A DNA stretch of 64,000 nucleotides from Flavobacterium poyangense (GCF_011751075.1 NZ_JAALLN010000013.1:61018-125017); one strand, 5' to 3'. Numbered from the stretch's first letter, positions 43,776 through 53,516 are shown. Notes: generated by a model not told the origin, from the letters alone. Numbers and translations: made by a program.

Positions 43776-43818
43776 AAAAACTCCGACAATAGAGACGCTA
43801 ATCTATACTATCGGAGTT
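43776..43818 (-). terminator. Terminator of the serine hydrolase gene
   Basis: Read on the minus strand, CGAACTCCGATAG and a matching TCGGAGTT arm form a stem followed by TTTTTAG. It lies about 25 bases after the stop codon at 43843. Confidence 0.7.
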
Positions 43819-43842
43819 CGCTAACTAACAATTATGGTTTTG

Positions 43843-45309
43843 TTATTTCTTTAAAATTTCTTCTAAAACCTTTTTCCCATTTTCATTTGTAGGATCTAGT
43901 TCAACAGATTTGGTGTAATTTTCGATTGCTAACTTGGTATTTCCGTCTTTCAAATAAGCCTCGCCTAAACTGTCATAGACATTTCCAACTTTAGGAAAAG
44001 CTTCCACATTGATTTTAAACATTTCTATTGCTTCTTTTGTTTTTCCGGATTGTAATAATTGATATGCTAAATCATTCATATCTCCTTCTTTAATACGATA
44101 CGTCGGATCTGTTTTTAGTTTTTTGTAGGTATCAACTCCGGCCGTTAGTCCTTTCGTATTAAAAACTTCCAATAGTTCAGTAGCCATCGATTTTTTCGGT
44201 TGCTCATAAGGCAGATTGTATAAAATAGCTCTGATAGCAGTATTCATTTCACCTAATACTGTTCCCCCTGTGTTATTCAATAAAACAACCAGATTTTTGT
44301 CTGCAGGAACACGGGATATTACGGTATTAAATCCATTGATTCCTCCACCGTGCTCGATTACTTTTAGCTTGGCTTTGTCACCGTTAGAAGCTTCATCAAT
44401 AAACCATCCGTAACCGTAAGACTCACCTCCTGCATTGATATAAGGCTTGTAAAGTAGCTCCATAGAAGCGGCTGATAGTAATTTATTGGTGTAAAGCGAT
44501 TGATCCCAAAGATATAAATCCTCGACAGTTGAGTATAAAGAACCCGCTGCATAAGGGATGCTCATGTCCAGATAAGGAGAATTAATAAGTTTTGTACCTC
44601 TTTTTTCGTAACCTGCTGCTCTCTTTTTCAAGATTGTTTCGTTGTGGTCATAACCTGTATTTGCCATTTTTAAAGGAGTCAGAATTGTTTCCTGTAAATA
44701 CTGCTCATAGGTTTTTCCGGTAATTTTTTCAATAATATAGCCCAATAAGAAATAACCGGAATTGCTGTATCTGAATCTTTCACCCGGAGTAAACTCAAGT
44801 GGTAGATTTTCAAATGTTTTTATAAATTCTTGCGGCGTATAGGGTTCTCTGCTTTTTTCCTGCAGGAATCGGGGAACCGAAGTATAATTCGGAATTCCCG
44901 ATGTATGCGTAAGCAAATGATGTATCGTCACTTTGTCTCCGGTTGCTTTTGGGTAATCCGGTAAATAAGTGGTGATTGGGGCATCGAGTTTTATCTTGCC
45001 GTCTTGTGCCAGTTTTACAATTAAGAAAGCAGTAAATTGTTTGCTGATTGAACCCAATCTGAATTTAGTATCGGGCTCATTCGGAATATTCCATTCCATA
45101 TTGGCTTGGCCATATCCTTTTTTGAAGAGGACTTTCCCGTGTTCCGCAATCAATACAGATCCGTTAAATTGACCGTATTGATTGTATAGACTCATCAGTT
45201 GGTCTATTTTTTTTGCCTTATCTTGTGCAAAAGAAAGGGTTGACGTGGAAAGTGCAATAAAGCAAATGACAAGCGTTTTTTGTAAAGATCGGTTGAATTG
45301 ATTTTTCAT
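43843..45309 (-). CDS. Beta-lactamase-fold serine hydrolase with TPR tail
   Basis: A 488-residue secreted protein. Signal peptide (to about 29, TLSFAQ); class C beta-lactamase/DD-peptidase domain (about 35-370) with S87-I-S-K90, Y182-S-N184 and an EHGGG motif; TPR-like repeats at about 410-485 (YDSLGEAYLKDGNTKLAIENYTKSVELDP). Such proteins are often peptidases or esterases rather than true beta-lactamases. All catalytic motifs are present. The TPR tail probably mediates a protein contact. Confidence 0.9.
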   Translation of the reverse strand: MKNQFNRSLQKTLVICFIALSTSTLSFAQDKAKKIDQLMSLYNQYGQFNGSVLIAEHGKVLFKKGYGQANMEWNIPNEPDTKFRLGSISKQFTAFLIVKLAQDGKIKLDAPITTYLPDYPKATGDKVTIHHLLTHTSGIPNYTSVPRFLQEKSREPYTPQEFIKTFENLPLEFTPGERFRYSNSGYFLLGYIIEKITGKTYEQYLQETILTPLKMANTGYDHNETILKKRAAGYEKRGTKLINSPYLDMSIPYAAGSLYSTVEDLYLWDQSLYTNKLLSAASMELLYKPYINAGGESYGYGWFIDEASNGDKAKLKVIEHGGGINGFNTVISRVPADKNLVVLLNNTGGTVLGEMNTAIRAILYNLPYEQPKKSMATELLEVFNTKGLTAGVDTYKKLKTDPTYRIKEGDMNDLAYQLLQSGKTKEAIEMFKINVEAFPKVGNVYDSLGEAYLKDGNTKLAIENYTKSVELDPTNENGKKVLEEILKK

Positions 45310-45413
45310 AGTGATTGATGGTTAGTGCTTAAAAATAGTAAATAAATGTATTCCTGTGTACCAATTCGTTAGACGACAGTTTTAGTATTTAGTTTCAGCA
45401 GTAATCATTTTTT

Positions 45414-45911
45414 TTAATTTTTCCGACCAGACGCTATTTTTTTTATGGGCCTATGCTCGTAACTGACAATTCTTTTTACTATCCAATCTTTATCCTTTCG
45501 CTCCCAGATGTGAACAAATTTTGCTGTTCCAACCGCTTTGCCATCACTATAAAAGGTGTGTTCACCCAATTGAACAGCACCATAATCGCCCAACTTGTCT
45601 ACGGTAAAGGAGTTTAGTTTTCGGGTTAGTTTATGAGGGCTTTCGCATTTTGACAAGAACGATTTTATTTCGTTTTCTTTTAGGGCATTTAAACCGGATC
45701 TGTCGTCATAAAATTCAATATCGTCAGCGATTATTTTTTTGAATAGTTCCACGTTGCATTGATTGAATGCAACATCAAAAAGAAGACTGTCCATTTTGAT
45801 GATTTCGCGCTCTAAAAGATCTTTTTTTAAGACTTGAGTATTGGTTTGTGCTGTGGCCCATTTGCTTAAAAGTAGAAAGAGAAGCGTCATTATATTAATC
45901 ATATGTCTCAT
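45414..45911 (-). CDS. Secreted NTF2-like (DUF4440) protein
   Basis: A 165-residue protein with a signal peptide (to about 21, KWATAQ) and one NTF2-like/DUF4440 domain: DSLLFDVAFNQCNVELFKKI, then DDIEFYDDRSG, then the strand FVHIWERKDKDWIVKRIVSYEHRP. It is clearly a paralogue of the N-terminal domain of the next gene upstream, which ends just 2 bases before this start. The free and fused copies are therefore translated from one mRNA. The ligand or reaction is unknown. Confidence 0.8.
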   Translation of the reverse strand: MRHMINIMTLLFLLLSKWATAQTNTQVLKKDLLEREIIKMDSLLFDVAFNQCNVELFKKIIADDIEFYDDRSGLNALKENEIKSFLSKCESPHKLTRKLNSFTVDKLGDYGAVQLGEHTFYSDGKAVGTAKFVHIWERKDKDWIVKRIVSYEHRPIKKIASGRKN

Positions 45912-45913
45912 AG

Positions 45914-47458
45914 TTATTTTTTATTTTGATTGGTTTCAATCGCAATCAGTTTTTTTCCATTTTCGCCTAGATAATGCAAAATTAATTTTTCGTAAACCTT
46001 GTAACCATCATCAACATTAGTAAAAATAAGCAACCCTTGTTTGGTTTTCGGGAGTATAAAAAATAAGGTTTGAACTCCATTGTCAGAGCCTCCGTGCGAT
46101 AAAGCATATTCGCCATTTTCGAAATCGTATTTTTCAAAACCCAAGCCAAAATGTTTGCCATTGACAGTTTCAACCTGATTGGTAGCCATTTCATCAAAAA
46201 CCTTTTTGCTTAAACCATCACCATTTAGTACACTACATAAAAACGTTCCGTAGTCTCCAACTGTAGTCAACAAATCGTCTGCGCCATTTGCTGTTTTGTT
46301 TTTAGGAATTTCATAAGCATTTCCTTTTTTGTCGTATCCGATTGCGAACCTTGATTCATCGGTTTTGTTATCCCAGAAATATTTGGTATCATTCATTTTC
46401 AGAGGCTCAAAAATGAATTCGGTAGCCAATTGATCTAATGTTTTATGAAATTTGCTTTCGAGTGCTTTTCTCAAATATTCCAAACCTTCTCCTGAATATT
46501 GGTACTTTGTACCGGGTTTAAACTGAAATTCGAGTTTTCCGGATTTATTCATAAACCTCCAGTTCGAAAATCCGGTCTGATGACTTAGAATAATTCTCGT
46601 GGTAAGCAGTTTATGGTTGGGGTCTTTTGCAATATCCGGATCTGTCCAATATTTATAAAGTGGTTCGTCTAAGTCCCATTTTCCTGAGCTTACCAGTTTT
46701 AATGCCACTATTGCCGTTACCGGTTTGGTCAGCGAAGCAACATTAAATAGAGTATTGTAAGGAGCTGTTACACCTTTTTTAAGCTCTCCGAAAACTTCTA
46801 TCTGTTGTAGTTTTCCGTTAGTGATCACTCCAATGCCCAGTGCTGGGACCTTATTTTCTTTTAACCATTTTTCGATTTCTTCATTAGAGCCAAAAATGCC
46901 GGATTGGTTAGCAACCGGATCTGAAGGACCATGATCATAACTCAGAGATCTTTTTAGTTTCCAGACATTATTTTCTAAAATCCAGAGATGTGTAAATCTT
47001 GCTGTGTCTCCTAATGTTTCGTTTTTCTTTAGTAAAGGTTCATTTTTTGCGGCTGAAGTTTCATAAAAGCGATGCATACTTGTTTGAATCGCTCCGTATA
47101 GAACACCTTTTTTATACAAGGGATAAATTTCAGTGCTTCCGGGAACTAATTCTCTTCGGGCCCGATAAGTGGTGGGTGAAACGCATAACCCGTTTTTGAA
47201 ATTGTAAATGAATTGTGCTTTATTAGATTCACCGTCCCGGTCGTGATAGAACTCAAATTGGTCACTGTATAAATTTTCAAATTGAGAGGCATCACAAGTA
47301 TTAAAACCAACGTTAAAGAGAAGACTGTCTCTGGACATGATTATTTTGTATAATTCGGAATTTTTTTCTACCTGTGAAAATCCGAATTGGACCTGGAAGA
47401 AGAGGAGGCCAATTAAAATTGCTTTAACCTGACAGTTGATTTGTTTCTTTAGATTCAT
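45914..47458 (-). CDS. DUF4440-serine hydrolase fusion protein
   Basis: A 514-residue secreted protein. Signal peptide (to about 29, FGFSQ); NTF2-like/DUF4440 domain (about 35-175); beta-lactamase-fold domain (about 190-505) with S242-L-T-K245, YSG in place of YxN (KYQYSGEGLEYL) and a SHGG motif near 455. The missing Asn in the second motif is seen in several esterase-like relatives. The N-terminal domain shares DSLLFNVGFNTCDASQF with the free DUF4440 protein encoded 2 bases downstream. A single-substitution -7 element (TACTATTG) lies just upstream. Confidence 0.87.
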   Translation of the reverse strand: MNLKKQINCQVKAILIGLLFFQVQFGFSQVEKNSELYKIIMSRDSLLFNVGFNTCDASQFENLYSDQFEFYHDRDGESNKAQFIYNFKNGLCVSPTTYRARRELVPGSTEIYPLYKKGVLYGAIQTSMHRFYETSAAKNEPLLKKNETLGDTARFTHLWILENNVWKLKRSLSYDHGPSDPVANQSGIFGSNEEIEKWLKENKVPALGIGVITNGKLQQIEVFGELKKGVTAPYNTLFNVASLTKPVTAIVALKLVSSGKWDLDEPLYKYWTDPDIAKDPNHKLLTTRIILSHQTGFSNWRFMNKSGKLEFQFKPGTKYQYSGEGLEYLRKALESKFHKTLDQLATEFIFEPLKMNDTKYFWDNKTDESRFAIGYDKKGNAYEIPKNKTANGADDLLTTVGDYGTFLCSVLNGDGLSKKVFDEMATNQVETVNGKHFGLGFEKYDFENGEYALSHGGSDNGVQTLFFILPKTKQGLLIFTNVDDGYKVYEKLILHYLGENGKKLIAIETNQNKK

Positions 47459-47531
47459 TTTTTGATTGATGTTATTTGGTTTTGCAATAGTAATTCAATC
47501 TATAATCCCGAAATAGTACAAATGCGAAATG

Positions 47532-48338
47532 TCACCTTTTTTTTGAAAGAAAGTACAAATCCGAATTGAACATTTTTGGAGTTGTTTTCGTCACATCTTT
47601 AAATTTTTTTATAAAGTGTGATTGGTCAAAATATTTATTGTAAAGAGCCACATCGGTCAGACTTAGTTTTTCCTTACTCATGTTAAGCATCTGATCAACC
47701 GATTTTCTGAATTTAAGAATCTGAATGTATTTTTTAATTGTTAATCCGGTGGCGGTCTTAAATTTAATCTGTAACAAACGCTGTGATAAATTCAAAACAG
47801 TTCCGATTTCTGAAACCGTGATCTCCTCGTCATGAAGTTTAATGATTTCACAGATGCTCTCAATTGTATTTTTGTTGGGGTGCAAAAAGGTTAATTCCTC
47901 AAAATAAGTATTTACAGGACCTAATAGTTCTGAAATTAAACTATTTATAGTGTATTCAATAGGAGCATTGAAGGGAAGTTCGGTCTGCTTTATTTTAAGT
48001 ATGGAGTCAGAAAAGGTACTTAAATCATATTTAGGATACAGAGAAAGCGTCCAGGCATGCAATTGTATTATGGTAACTTTTGTCTCTGGCTGAATATTAA
48101 CCAATACTTTATTAGTCATTTGAGAGCAAAAGTAAATCCCTTCTGGCATGATATACTTTTTTTTACTTGTATGCACCTCAATAGACCTCCCGCTAACAAA
48201 AGCTAAATTAAAACAGCCGTTAGGTAGGATGAGTTTATTTTCGATTAAAGTTTCGCCAATGCTATTGTCAAGACACCAAATTTTATTGACAAAGCGTTCG
48301 CTTTTTTCACTCACATAATATTCTGAGTATAGTTTCAT
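47532..48338 (-). CDS. AraC family transcriptional regulator
   Basis: A 268-residue regulator with an N-terminal ligand or dimerisation domain (about 1-150) and a C-terminal pair of helix-turn-helix motifs (about 165-262). The first helix pair is ITVSEIGTVLNLSQRLLQIKFK and the second includes LTDVALYNKYFDQSHFIKKFKDVTKTTP, the usual AraC signature. It faces the same way as, and lies 73 bases upstream of, the serine hydrolase fusion gene, which may be its target. The inducer is unknown. Confidence 0.9.
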   Translation of the reverse strand: MKLYSEYYVSEKSERFVNKIWCLDNSIGETLIENKLILPNGCFNLAFVSGRSIEVHTSKKKYIMPEGIYFCSQMTNKVLVNIQPETKVTIIQLHAWTLSLYPKYDLSTFSDSILKIKQTELPFNAPIEYTINSLISELLGPVNTYFEELTFLHPNKNTIESICEIIKLHDEEITVSEIGTVLNLSQRLLQIKFKTATGLTIKKYIQILKFRKSVDQMLNMSKEKLSLTDVALYNKYFDQSHFIKKFKDVTKTTPKMFNSDLYFLSKKR

Positions 48339-48729
48339 TTAAGATATTATGTTGTTGAAAACCATTAGAATCGACTCGCTTTTTACTACAAACGAAAATA
48401 GTGTTTTTTTAGATTTGAAACAAGAGAGGTACAAAGGGGCATAGGTACAGAGGTGCAGAGTTTTTTTGCGCACGCAGATCTGGCAGATTAAGCTGATCTA
48501 TTGATTTTTAAAAAGAAAGACTCTATTCTTAATTTAGTTTTTTAGACAAAACAATTCAAATGAATTCGCTAAATCTGCCAGATCTGCGTGCAAAAAACTT
48601 GGCGACTTAGCGAGATTTTAGTTTTGTTTAGTTACAAAGATGTTTTTTCAATAGCCTCCAGCTTTAGCTGGAGATACAAGAAAGAGATAAAAAGGGCTTT
48701 AGCCAAATCCCCGCTCCTTATTGTTTGTT
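48339..48729. other. Repeat-bearing spacer
   Basis: No gene is seen. It contains the inverted repeat at 48471-48590 and a CCTCCAGCTTTAGCTGGAG palindrome at about 48655-48673. Confidence 0.7.
48471..48590. repeat. Inverted repeat, second copy of the 19-base arms
   Basis: CACGCAGATCTGGCAGATT (48471-48489) and its perfect complement (48572-48590). The arms and the following AAGCTGAT are identical to the copy at 43120-43200, while the 82-base loop differs from the 43-base loop there. Confidence 0.9.
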
Positions 48730-49560
48730 CTATTTTTTGGCAGTAAACAATTCAACAGTTGATGTTTTCTTAAACGGATCATTAAAGAAACTCAATAACA
48801 CCATGTTAAAAAGATCCGGTTTCTCATAAGAACCAAAATGAGTTGCTCCGGGCATCACAAAAAAGTTAGAGTTTTTGATATTGTCGAAAATTTTAATCGA
48901 ATGCTCCAACCTAATGGCGTCTCGGTCACCTGACATAATCAGTACAGGGCATTTTATTTTATGTAGATCTTTTTCTGTGATATTGGGTTGATAATCCAGT
49001 AAATTGTAAAGATTTCTGATATGTGCATCTTTGGTAGTTTTTAAAGTTTCCTTTACTGCCTGATCAATTTCATCATAAACCGCTTTTTTACCCGGAAATA
49101 AATTGGCTCCAAATGTGGCCAGTTTGCTAACTTTTTGTGGATGATTTATAGCGAGTAAAAGCCCTAGTATGCCACCATCGCTTTGTCCCCAAACATAAGC
49201 GCTGTCAATTTTTAGTGAATCTAATAAAGTGCTTACATCATCGGCCATTTGGGTGTACTTTAACTGCTGGTTGGATGGATCAACTGATTTTCCGTGACCC
49301 CTGCTGTCAATAGCAATTACCTGAAAGTATTGTTTAAAATATTCTATTCTGCGACTATGTCCTTTAATCGACCCGCCGTTCCCGTGAAGCAATACTAAAG
49401 GTTTTCCGTTTCCGTAAACTTCATAATACATTTTAATGCCGTTAATGTCTTTATAATTCCCGGCTTCTTTATTGTCGCCATACGGAGTGGTAAGGGTAGT
49501 TTGCCCAATTAATGTTCCTATGGTCAGGAAACAGGCAATGAATAAAATTGATTTTTTCAT
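48730..49560 (-). CDS. Alpha/beta hydrolase, secreted
   Basis: A 276-residue protein from the chosen start at 49560, which gives a signal peptide (MKKSILFIACFLTIGTLIGQ). The fold is shown by LHGNGGSIKGH (oxyanion loop), the nucleophile elbow GQSDGG, the acid in SGDRDA and the histidine in GATHFG near the C-terminus. All three catalytic residues are present. The sequence resembles serine hydrolases of the ester or haloperoxidase-like type. A longer version starting at 49593 would bury the signal peptide. The substrate is unknown. Confidence 0.88.
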   Translation of the reverse strand: MKKSILFIACFLTIGTLIGQTTLTTPYGDNKEAGNYKDINGIKMYYEVYGNGKPLVLLHGNGGSIKGHSRRIEYFKQYFQVIAIDSRGHGKSVDPSNQQLKYTQMADDVSTLLDSLKIDSAYVWGQSDGGILGLLLAINHPQKVSKLATFGANLFPGKKAVYDEIDQAVKETLKTTKDAHIRNLYNLLDYQPNITEKDLHKIKCPVLIMSGDRDAIRLEHSIKIFDNIKNSNFFVMPGATHFGSYEKPDLFNMVLLSFFNDPFKKTSTVELFTAKK

Positions 49561-49615
49561 GATTTTGGTTTTGATTGGTTGGAAGACAGACAATATAGCG
49601 CTGATAAATATACTT

Positions 49616-50302
49616 TTAATACTTTTTGACTAATTCAGACAAGCCATTTTCATTTAGAATTTTATCAAGGTATTTTCCTCTGCTGCTCGTTTCTCTTTGG
49701 TAAGGAGCAAAAAGAGCTGTCGATTGGTTAAATTCAGCGTTGAGGTTTTTTAATTCTTCTTTTTCAGACTCAGTCAATTTTCGATTTCCTTTTTCCTGAT
49801 TAAATTTTATTAATTTTTTTACAATAATCTCTTTATCGATAATATCATTTTCCGAAGCATTTAAAGTGCATATGCCATATATGCCGTTGTTGTAATGATT
49901 CCATTCTTCGTCAAATGCAACGTTTAATCTTTCTTCATCCGGATGATTGTTCTCATCGAATAGATTTTGATAAGCAAATTCTTTGGTGTTGTGATTTAGT
50001 AAACGCTGAACAAAGTTTTCTCGGAATCTCTTTTTTATTTCTTCACTGTTGTTTTCGGCTGCTTTTAAATCTTTTAAAAGAGACAAAACGTTTTTGCTAA
50101 AGTATTTTTTTTCTATTGAAACAAAGTGAGAATCATTTAAAGAAGAAACGATCTTTATCTCAGAATGTATGGCGTAAGAATGGGATGGAATTTGTTTTTC
50201 GAGGATAAATTTTTCGATTTCACTTGTTTTAAAATGGGTAAGTTCCGCCAGCTTTTCCAGTTCTATGTAATTATCTTCGATGTATTTTAGATTGATGTCC
50301 AT
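49616..50302 (-). CDS. DUF6058-like protein
   Basis: A 228-residue protein. The opening MDINLKYIEDNYIELEKLAE and the GIYGICTLNASENDIIDKEI segment (about 145-164) match my recollection of DUF6058 proteins, described as linked to natural-product genes. No biosynthetic cluster is visible here, so that label should be read with caution. The start at 50302 is preferred over one at 50392, whose extra 30 residues look like read-through of promoter DNA. No signal peptide or membrane segment. Confidence 0.6.
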   Translation of the reverse strand: MDINLKYIEDNYIELEKLAELTHFKTSEIEKFILEKQIPSHSYAIHSEIKIVSSLNDSHFVSIEKKYFSKNVLSLLKDLKAAENNSEEIKKRFRENFVQRLLNHNTKEFAYQNLFDENNHPDEERLNVAFDEEWNHYNNGIYGICTLNASENDIIDKEIIVKKLIKFNQEKGNRKLTESEKEELKNLNAEFNQSTALFAPYQRETSSRGKYLDKILNENGLSELVKKY

Positions 50303-50605
50303 TGTAATAGTGTATTGCTTAGTTGCAGTATCTGAAAAGTAAAAGTAGATTTTTTCTTCTGTATTTTTTTCTGGAGAATAAGATTCTTGCAAAAATAGGT
50401 GTTGAGAAGAGTAAAATCTGTTGCACTTTTGGAATGTTCCGATACTGATAAGAAGCCATAAATGTGGAGGGAAATTGTGTTAGCAGTCTTTTTTGTGGGT
50501 ATCTAACTTGCATTTGGGGTGTTTAAATGCTAAATATTTGCTTTATTTTAAAGTTTTGAGCTTTTATTACTTATTTTTACGCTCTTATTATTTAGATTAT
50601 TCTTG

Positions 50606-51946
50606 ATGCAAACTCCACTTAAAATTGCTGTTGTCGGTTCTGGATTGGTAGGATCGTTATTAGCAATTTATCTTAAAAAAGCAGGTCATACCGTTCATGT
50701 TTATGATCGTAGTCCTGATATTCGCCAAATCAATTTTTCGGGACGTTCTATCAATCTGGCAATGTCCAACAGAGGCTGGAAAGCACTCGATCGTGTTGGA
50801 GTTGGAGATGCGGTTCGCGAAATCGCGATTCCCATGGATAAACGCGCGATTCATTTGGTAGATAAACTTAATTTTCAGAATTACGGTCAGGATGGCGAAG
50901 CGATTTATTCGATTTCGAGAGGGACTTTGAATCGCAAAATGATTGATCTCGCAGAACAGGCCGGAGCTGAGTTTTTCTTTGAACAAAAAATCTGGGATGT
51001 TACGCTCAATGATGCAACGTTGCACATTGGCGAAACCGAAAGAGGCGAGTGGGAAGAGAAGAAATTCGATATGGTTTTTGGTGCCGATGGTGCTTTCTCA
51101 AGAATCAGGCACCGTATGCAACGTCAGAGTATGTTCAACTATTCGCAGGAGTTTTTGAATATGGGCTATAAAGAATTGAATATTCCGGCAAATTCAGATG
51201 CTTCACATAAATTAGATAAAAATTCTTTTCATATCTGGCCACGTGGCGAATACATGTTAATTGCACTTCCTAATTTAGACGGCAGTTTTACTTGTACTTT
51301 GTTTATGCCTTTTGAAGGCGAAAATTCTTTTGCATCATTAACAGACCGAAAGAGAGTCGAAGAATTTTTTGAGAAAAATTTCCCTGACGCAATAGAAGTA
51401 ATTCCGAAGCTGGCTGAAGATTTCTTTAAAAATCCAACAAGTACTTTGGTAACGATGAAATGTTTTCCGTGGACATACGAAGATAAAATTGCCTTGGTCG
51501 GAGATGCCTGTCATGCTATTGTGCCGTTTTATGGACAAGGTATGAATGCCGGTTTTGAAGATATCACGGTGTTGAACGAAATGATAGAACAGTACGGAGA
51601 CGACTGGAAGAAAGTTTTCTCTGAATATCAGATTTCACGCAAGCCTAATGCAGATGCAATTGCAGAACTTTCCTATCGCAATTTTATGGAAATGAGCACC
51701 AAAACAGCTGACGAGAAATTCTTATTGCAAAAGAAAATCGAAAAGGCGTTCTCAGATAAACACCCGGATAAATGGATTCCGCTCTATAGTCGTGTAACTT
51801 TTAGCGATCGTCCCTATACAGAAGCTCTGGCGATTGGCGATTTTCAGAACGCCATTATGGAAGAGATTCTAAAATTGGATAATATTGAAAATAATTGGAA
51901 CACTCCCGAAATCGAAAACAAGATCTTGGAGTTGTTAACCAAATAA
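50606..51946 (+). CDS. kmo: Kynurenine 3-monooxygenase
   Basis: A 446-residue FAD monooxygenase that hydroxylates kynurenine at position 3 using NADPH and oxygen. The FAD motif GSGLVGSLLAIYL is at 10-22, RSINLAMSNRGW near 48 forms the substrate side, and GDACHAIVPFYGQGMNAGFED (split here as GDACHAIVPF and GQGMNAGFED) binds FAD near 300. With kynU at 34091 it gives two kynurenine steps, towards quinolinate and NAD or degradation. The ATG at 50606 is preferred over a TTG one codon upstream. Confidence 0.95.
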   Translation: MQTPLKIAVVGSGLVGSLLAIYLKKAGHTVHVYDRSPDIRQINFSGRSINLAMSNRGWKALDRVGVGDAVREIAIPMDKRAIHLVDKLNFQNYGQDGEAIYSISRGTLNRKMIDLAEQAGAEFFFEQKIWDVTLNDATLHIGETERGEWEEKKFDMVFGADGAFSRIRHRMQRQSMFNYSQEFLNMGYKELNIPANSDASHKLDKNSFHIWPRGEYMLIALPNLDGSFTCTLFMPFEGENSFASLTDRKRVEEFFEKNFPDAIEVIPKLAEDFFKNPTSTLVTMKCFPWTYEDKIALVGDACHAIVPFYGQGMNAGFEDITVLNEMIEQYGDDWKKVFSEYQISRKPNADAIAELSYRNFMEMSTKTADEKFLLQKKIEKAFSDKHPDKWIPLYSRVTFSDRPYTEALAIGDFQNAIMEEILKLDNIENNWNTPEIENKILELLTK

Positions 51947-51950
51947 AAAC

Positions 51951-51983
51951 AAACCCGACAGATTTTCAAAACTTGTCGGGTTT
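51951..51983. terminator. Terminator between kmo and the HerA-like gene
   Basis: AAACCCGACA and TGTCGGGTTT form a stem around GATTTTCAAAACT, with a T-rich right flank. It is a member of the AACCCGACAGG palindrome family also present at 63700-63730 and, partially, at about 12690. It lies between convergent genes. Confidence 0.8.
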
Positions 51984-51995
51984 AATTTTTTTATT

Positions 51996-53516
51996 TTACT
52001 TCTTAAATATCTTAGACAAAACGCCAAATACACCTCTGATAAAAGTAGCGCTCGTCACCACTTTCAAAACAGATTTGCCTACAACGCTGGCTGTACTGGG
52101 TTCTGATTTGGATTGCCTTTGAGAAGCTTGTGTCTCTTCCTGTTCAGAACTTGCTTGTTGTGCATCGGTTATTTTTTTGGTTAAGATTTCGTAGGCACTT
52201 TCACGATCAATTTCTTCGCTGTACTTCTTTACCAGTTTCGACTTACTATTAATGACTTCAATTTCATCAGCCGTTAAAATATCCATTCGGCTCATTGGCG
52301 CACGCATCATGGTCGCTACAAGCGGTGTTGGAATTCCTTTTTCATTCAAAGCGGTAACCAATGCCTCTCCAATTCCCAGACTTGTCAACAATTCATCTGT
52401 TTTGTAGTAGGCTGAGGTAGGGTAGTTGTCTGCTGTCTTTTTGATTGCCTGTCTGTCATTGGCTGTAAAAGCTCTCAGAGCATGTTGGATTTTTAATCCT
52501 AACTGTGCTAAAACCCCACTTGGTACATCCATTGGGTTTTGCGTAACAAAATAAACTCCGATACCTTTAGAACGGATTAGTTTTACAATAGTTTCGATTT
52601 GTTCCAATAAAACTTTACTGGCTTCATTAAAAATTAAATGAGCTTCGTCAATAAAGATTACCAATTCAGGTTGGTCAGAATCTCCTTTTTCAGGCATCTG
52701 CTGATAAATTTCAGCCAATAAACTCAACATAAAAGTTGAAAATAATTTAGGTTTGTCCTGTATGTCCGTCAGACGGATAATGTTTACGTATCCTTTCCCG
52801 TTTTCATCGATACGCATCAAATCATCAATTTCAAATGATAATTCGCCAAAAAACAAATCACCTCCCTGTTGTTCCAGTTCTATAATTTTTCTTAGAATAG
52901 TTCCGGTTGTTGCTGTTGAAATTTTACCATAAGAAGCGGCAATCTCATCCTTTCCTTCTTCGGTAATATAATTGATTACTTTTTTTATGTCTTTCAAATC
53001 CAGTAATGGCATCTGATTGTCATCACAATATTTGAAGATTACAGCTATAACTCCGGCCTGTGTATCGTTTAAGTCTAAAATTCTGGAAAAAAGGACCGGG
53101 CCAAACTCAGAAACAGTAGCACGTAAGCGAACTCCGTTTTGTTTTGATAATGACATAAGTTCTACAGGAAATGCAGCTACATTATAAGGTATGTTTATTT
53201 TGGCATGTCGCTCTGTAATAAAACCTTCTTCTTTCCCTTCTTTTGCAATTCCGCTAAAGTCTCCTTTAATGTCCATCATCAAAACAGGAATTCCGGCATT
53301 CGACAATTGTTCTGAAAATACCTGAATTGTTTTTGTTTTTCCTGTACCTGTTGCGCCGGCAATTAGTCCATGGCGGTTTAAGGTTTTTAACGGAATCTTA
53401 ACTTGAGTTTCTGCAATTGCTTTCCCATCCAGTATTGCGCCTCCGAGTATAATAGTGGCTCCTTTTGCAGAATAGCCATTGTTTATATCTTGTATGAAAT
53501 TGTCTTCTTTATTCAT
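51996..53516 (-). CDS. HerA-like / DUF853 family ATPase
   Basis: A 506-residue P-loop ATPase of the HerA-FtsK superfamily. Walker A is GATGTGKT (54-61), Walker B is VIFIDEAH (near 285), and a sensor-like FVTQNP follows. The C-terminus (from about 440) is a low-complexity linker (SEQEETQASQRQSKSEP) leading to a short hydrophobic/basic tail. Relatives of the DUF853 group are annotated as bipolar DNA helicases, but no nuclease partner such as NurA is nearby. Role is therefore uncertain. Confidence 0.85.
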   Translation of the reverse strand: MNKEDNFIQDINNGYSAKGATIILGGAILDGKAIAETQVKIPLKTLNRHGLIAGATGTGKTKTIQVFSEQLSNAGIPVLMMDIKGDFSGIAKEGKEEGFITERHAKINIPYNVAAFPVELMSLSKQNGVRLRATVSEFGPVLFSRILDLNDTQAGVIAVIFKYCDDNQMPLLDLKDIKKVINYITEEGKDEIAASYGKISTATTGTILRKIIELEQQGGDLFFGELSFEIDDLMRIDENGKGYVNIIRLTDIQDKPKLFSTFMLSLLAEIYQQMPEKGDSDQPELVIFIDEAHLIFNEASKVLLEQIETIVKLIRSKGIGVYFVTQNPMDVPSGVLAQLGLKIQHALRAFTANDRQAIKKTADNYPTSAYYKTDELLTSLGIGEALVTALNEKGIPTPLVATMMRAPMSRMDILTADEIEVINSKSKLVKKYSEEIDRESAYEILTKKITDAQQASSEQEETQASQRQSKSEPSTASVVGKSVLKVVTSATFIRGVFGVLSKIFKK

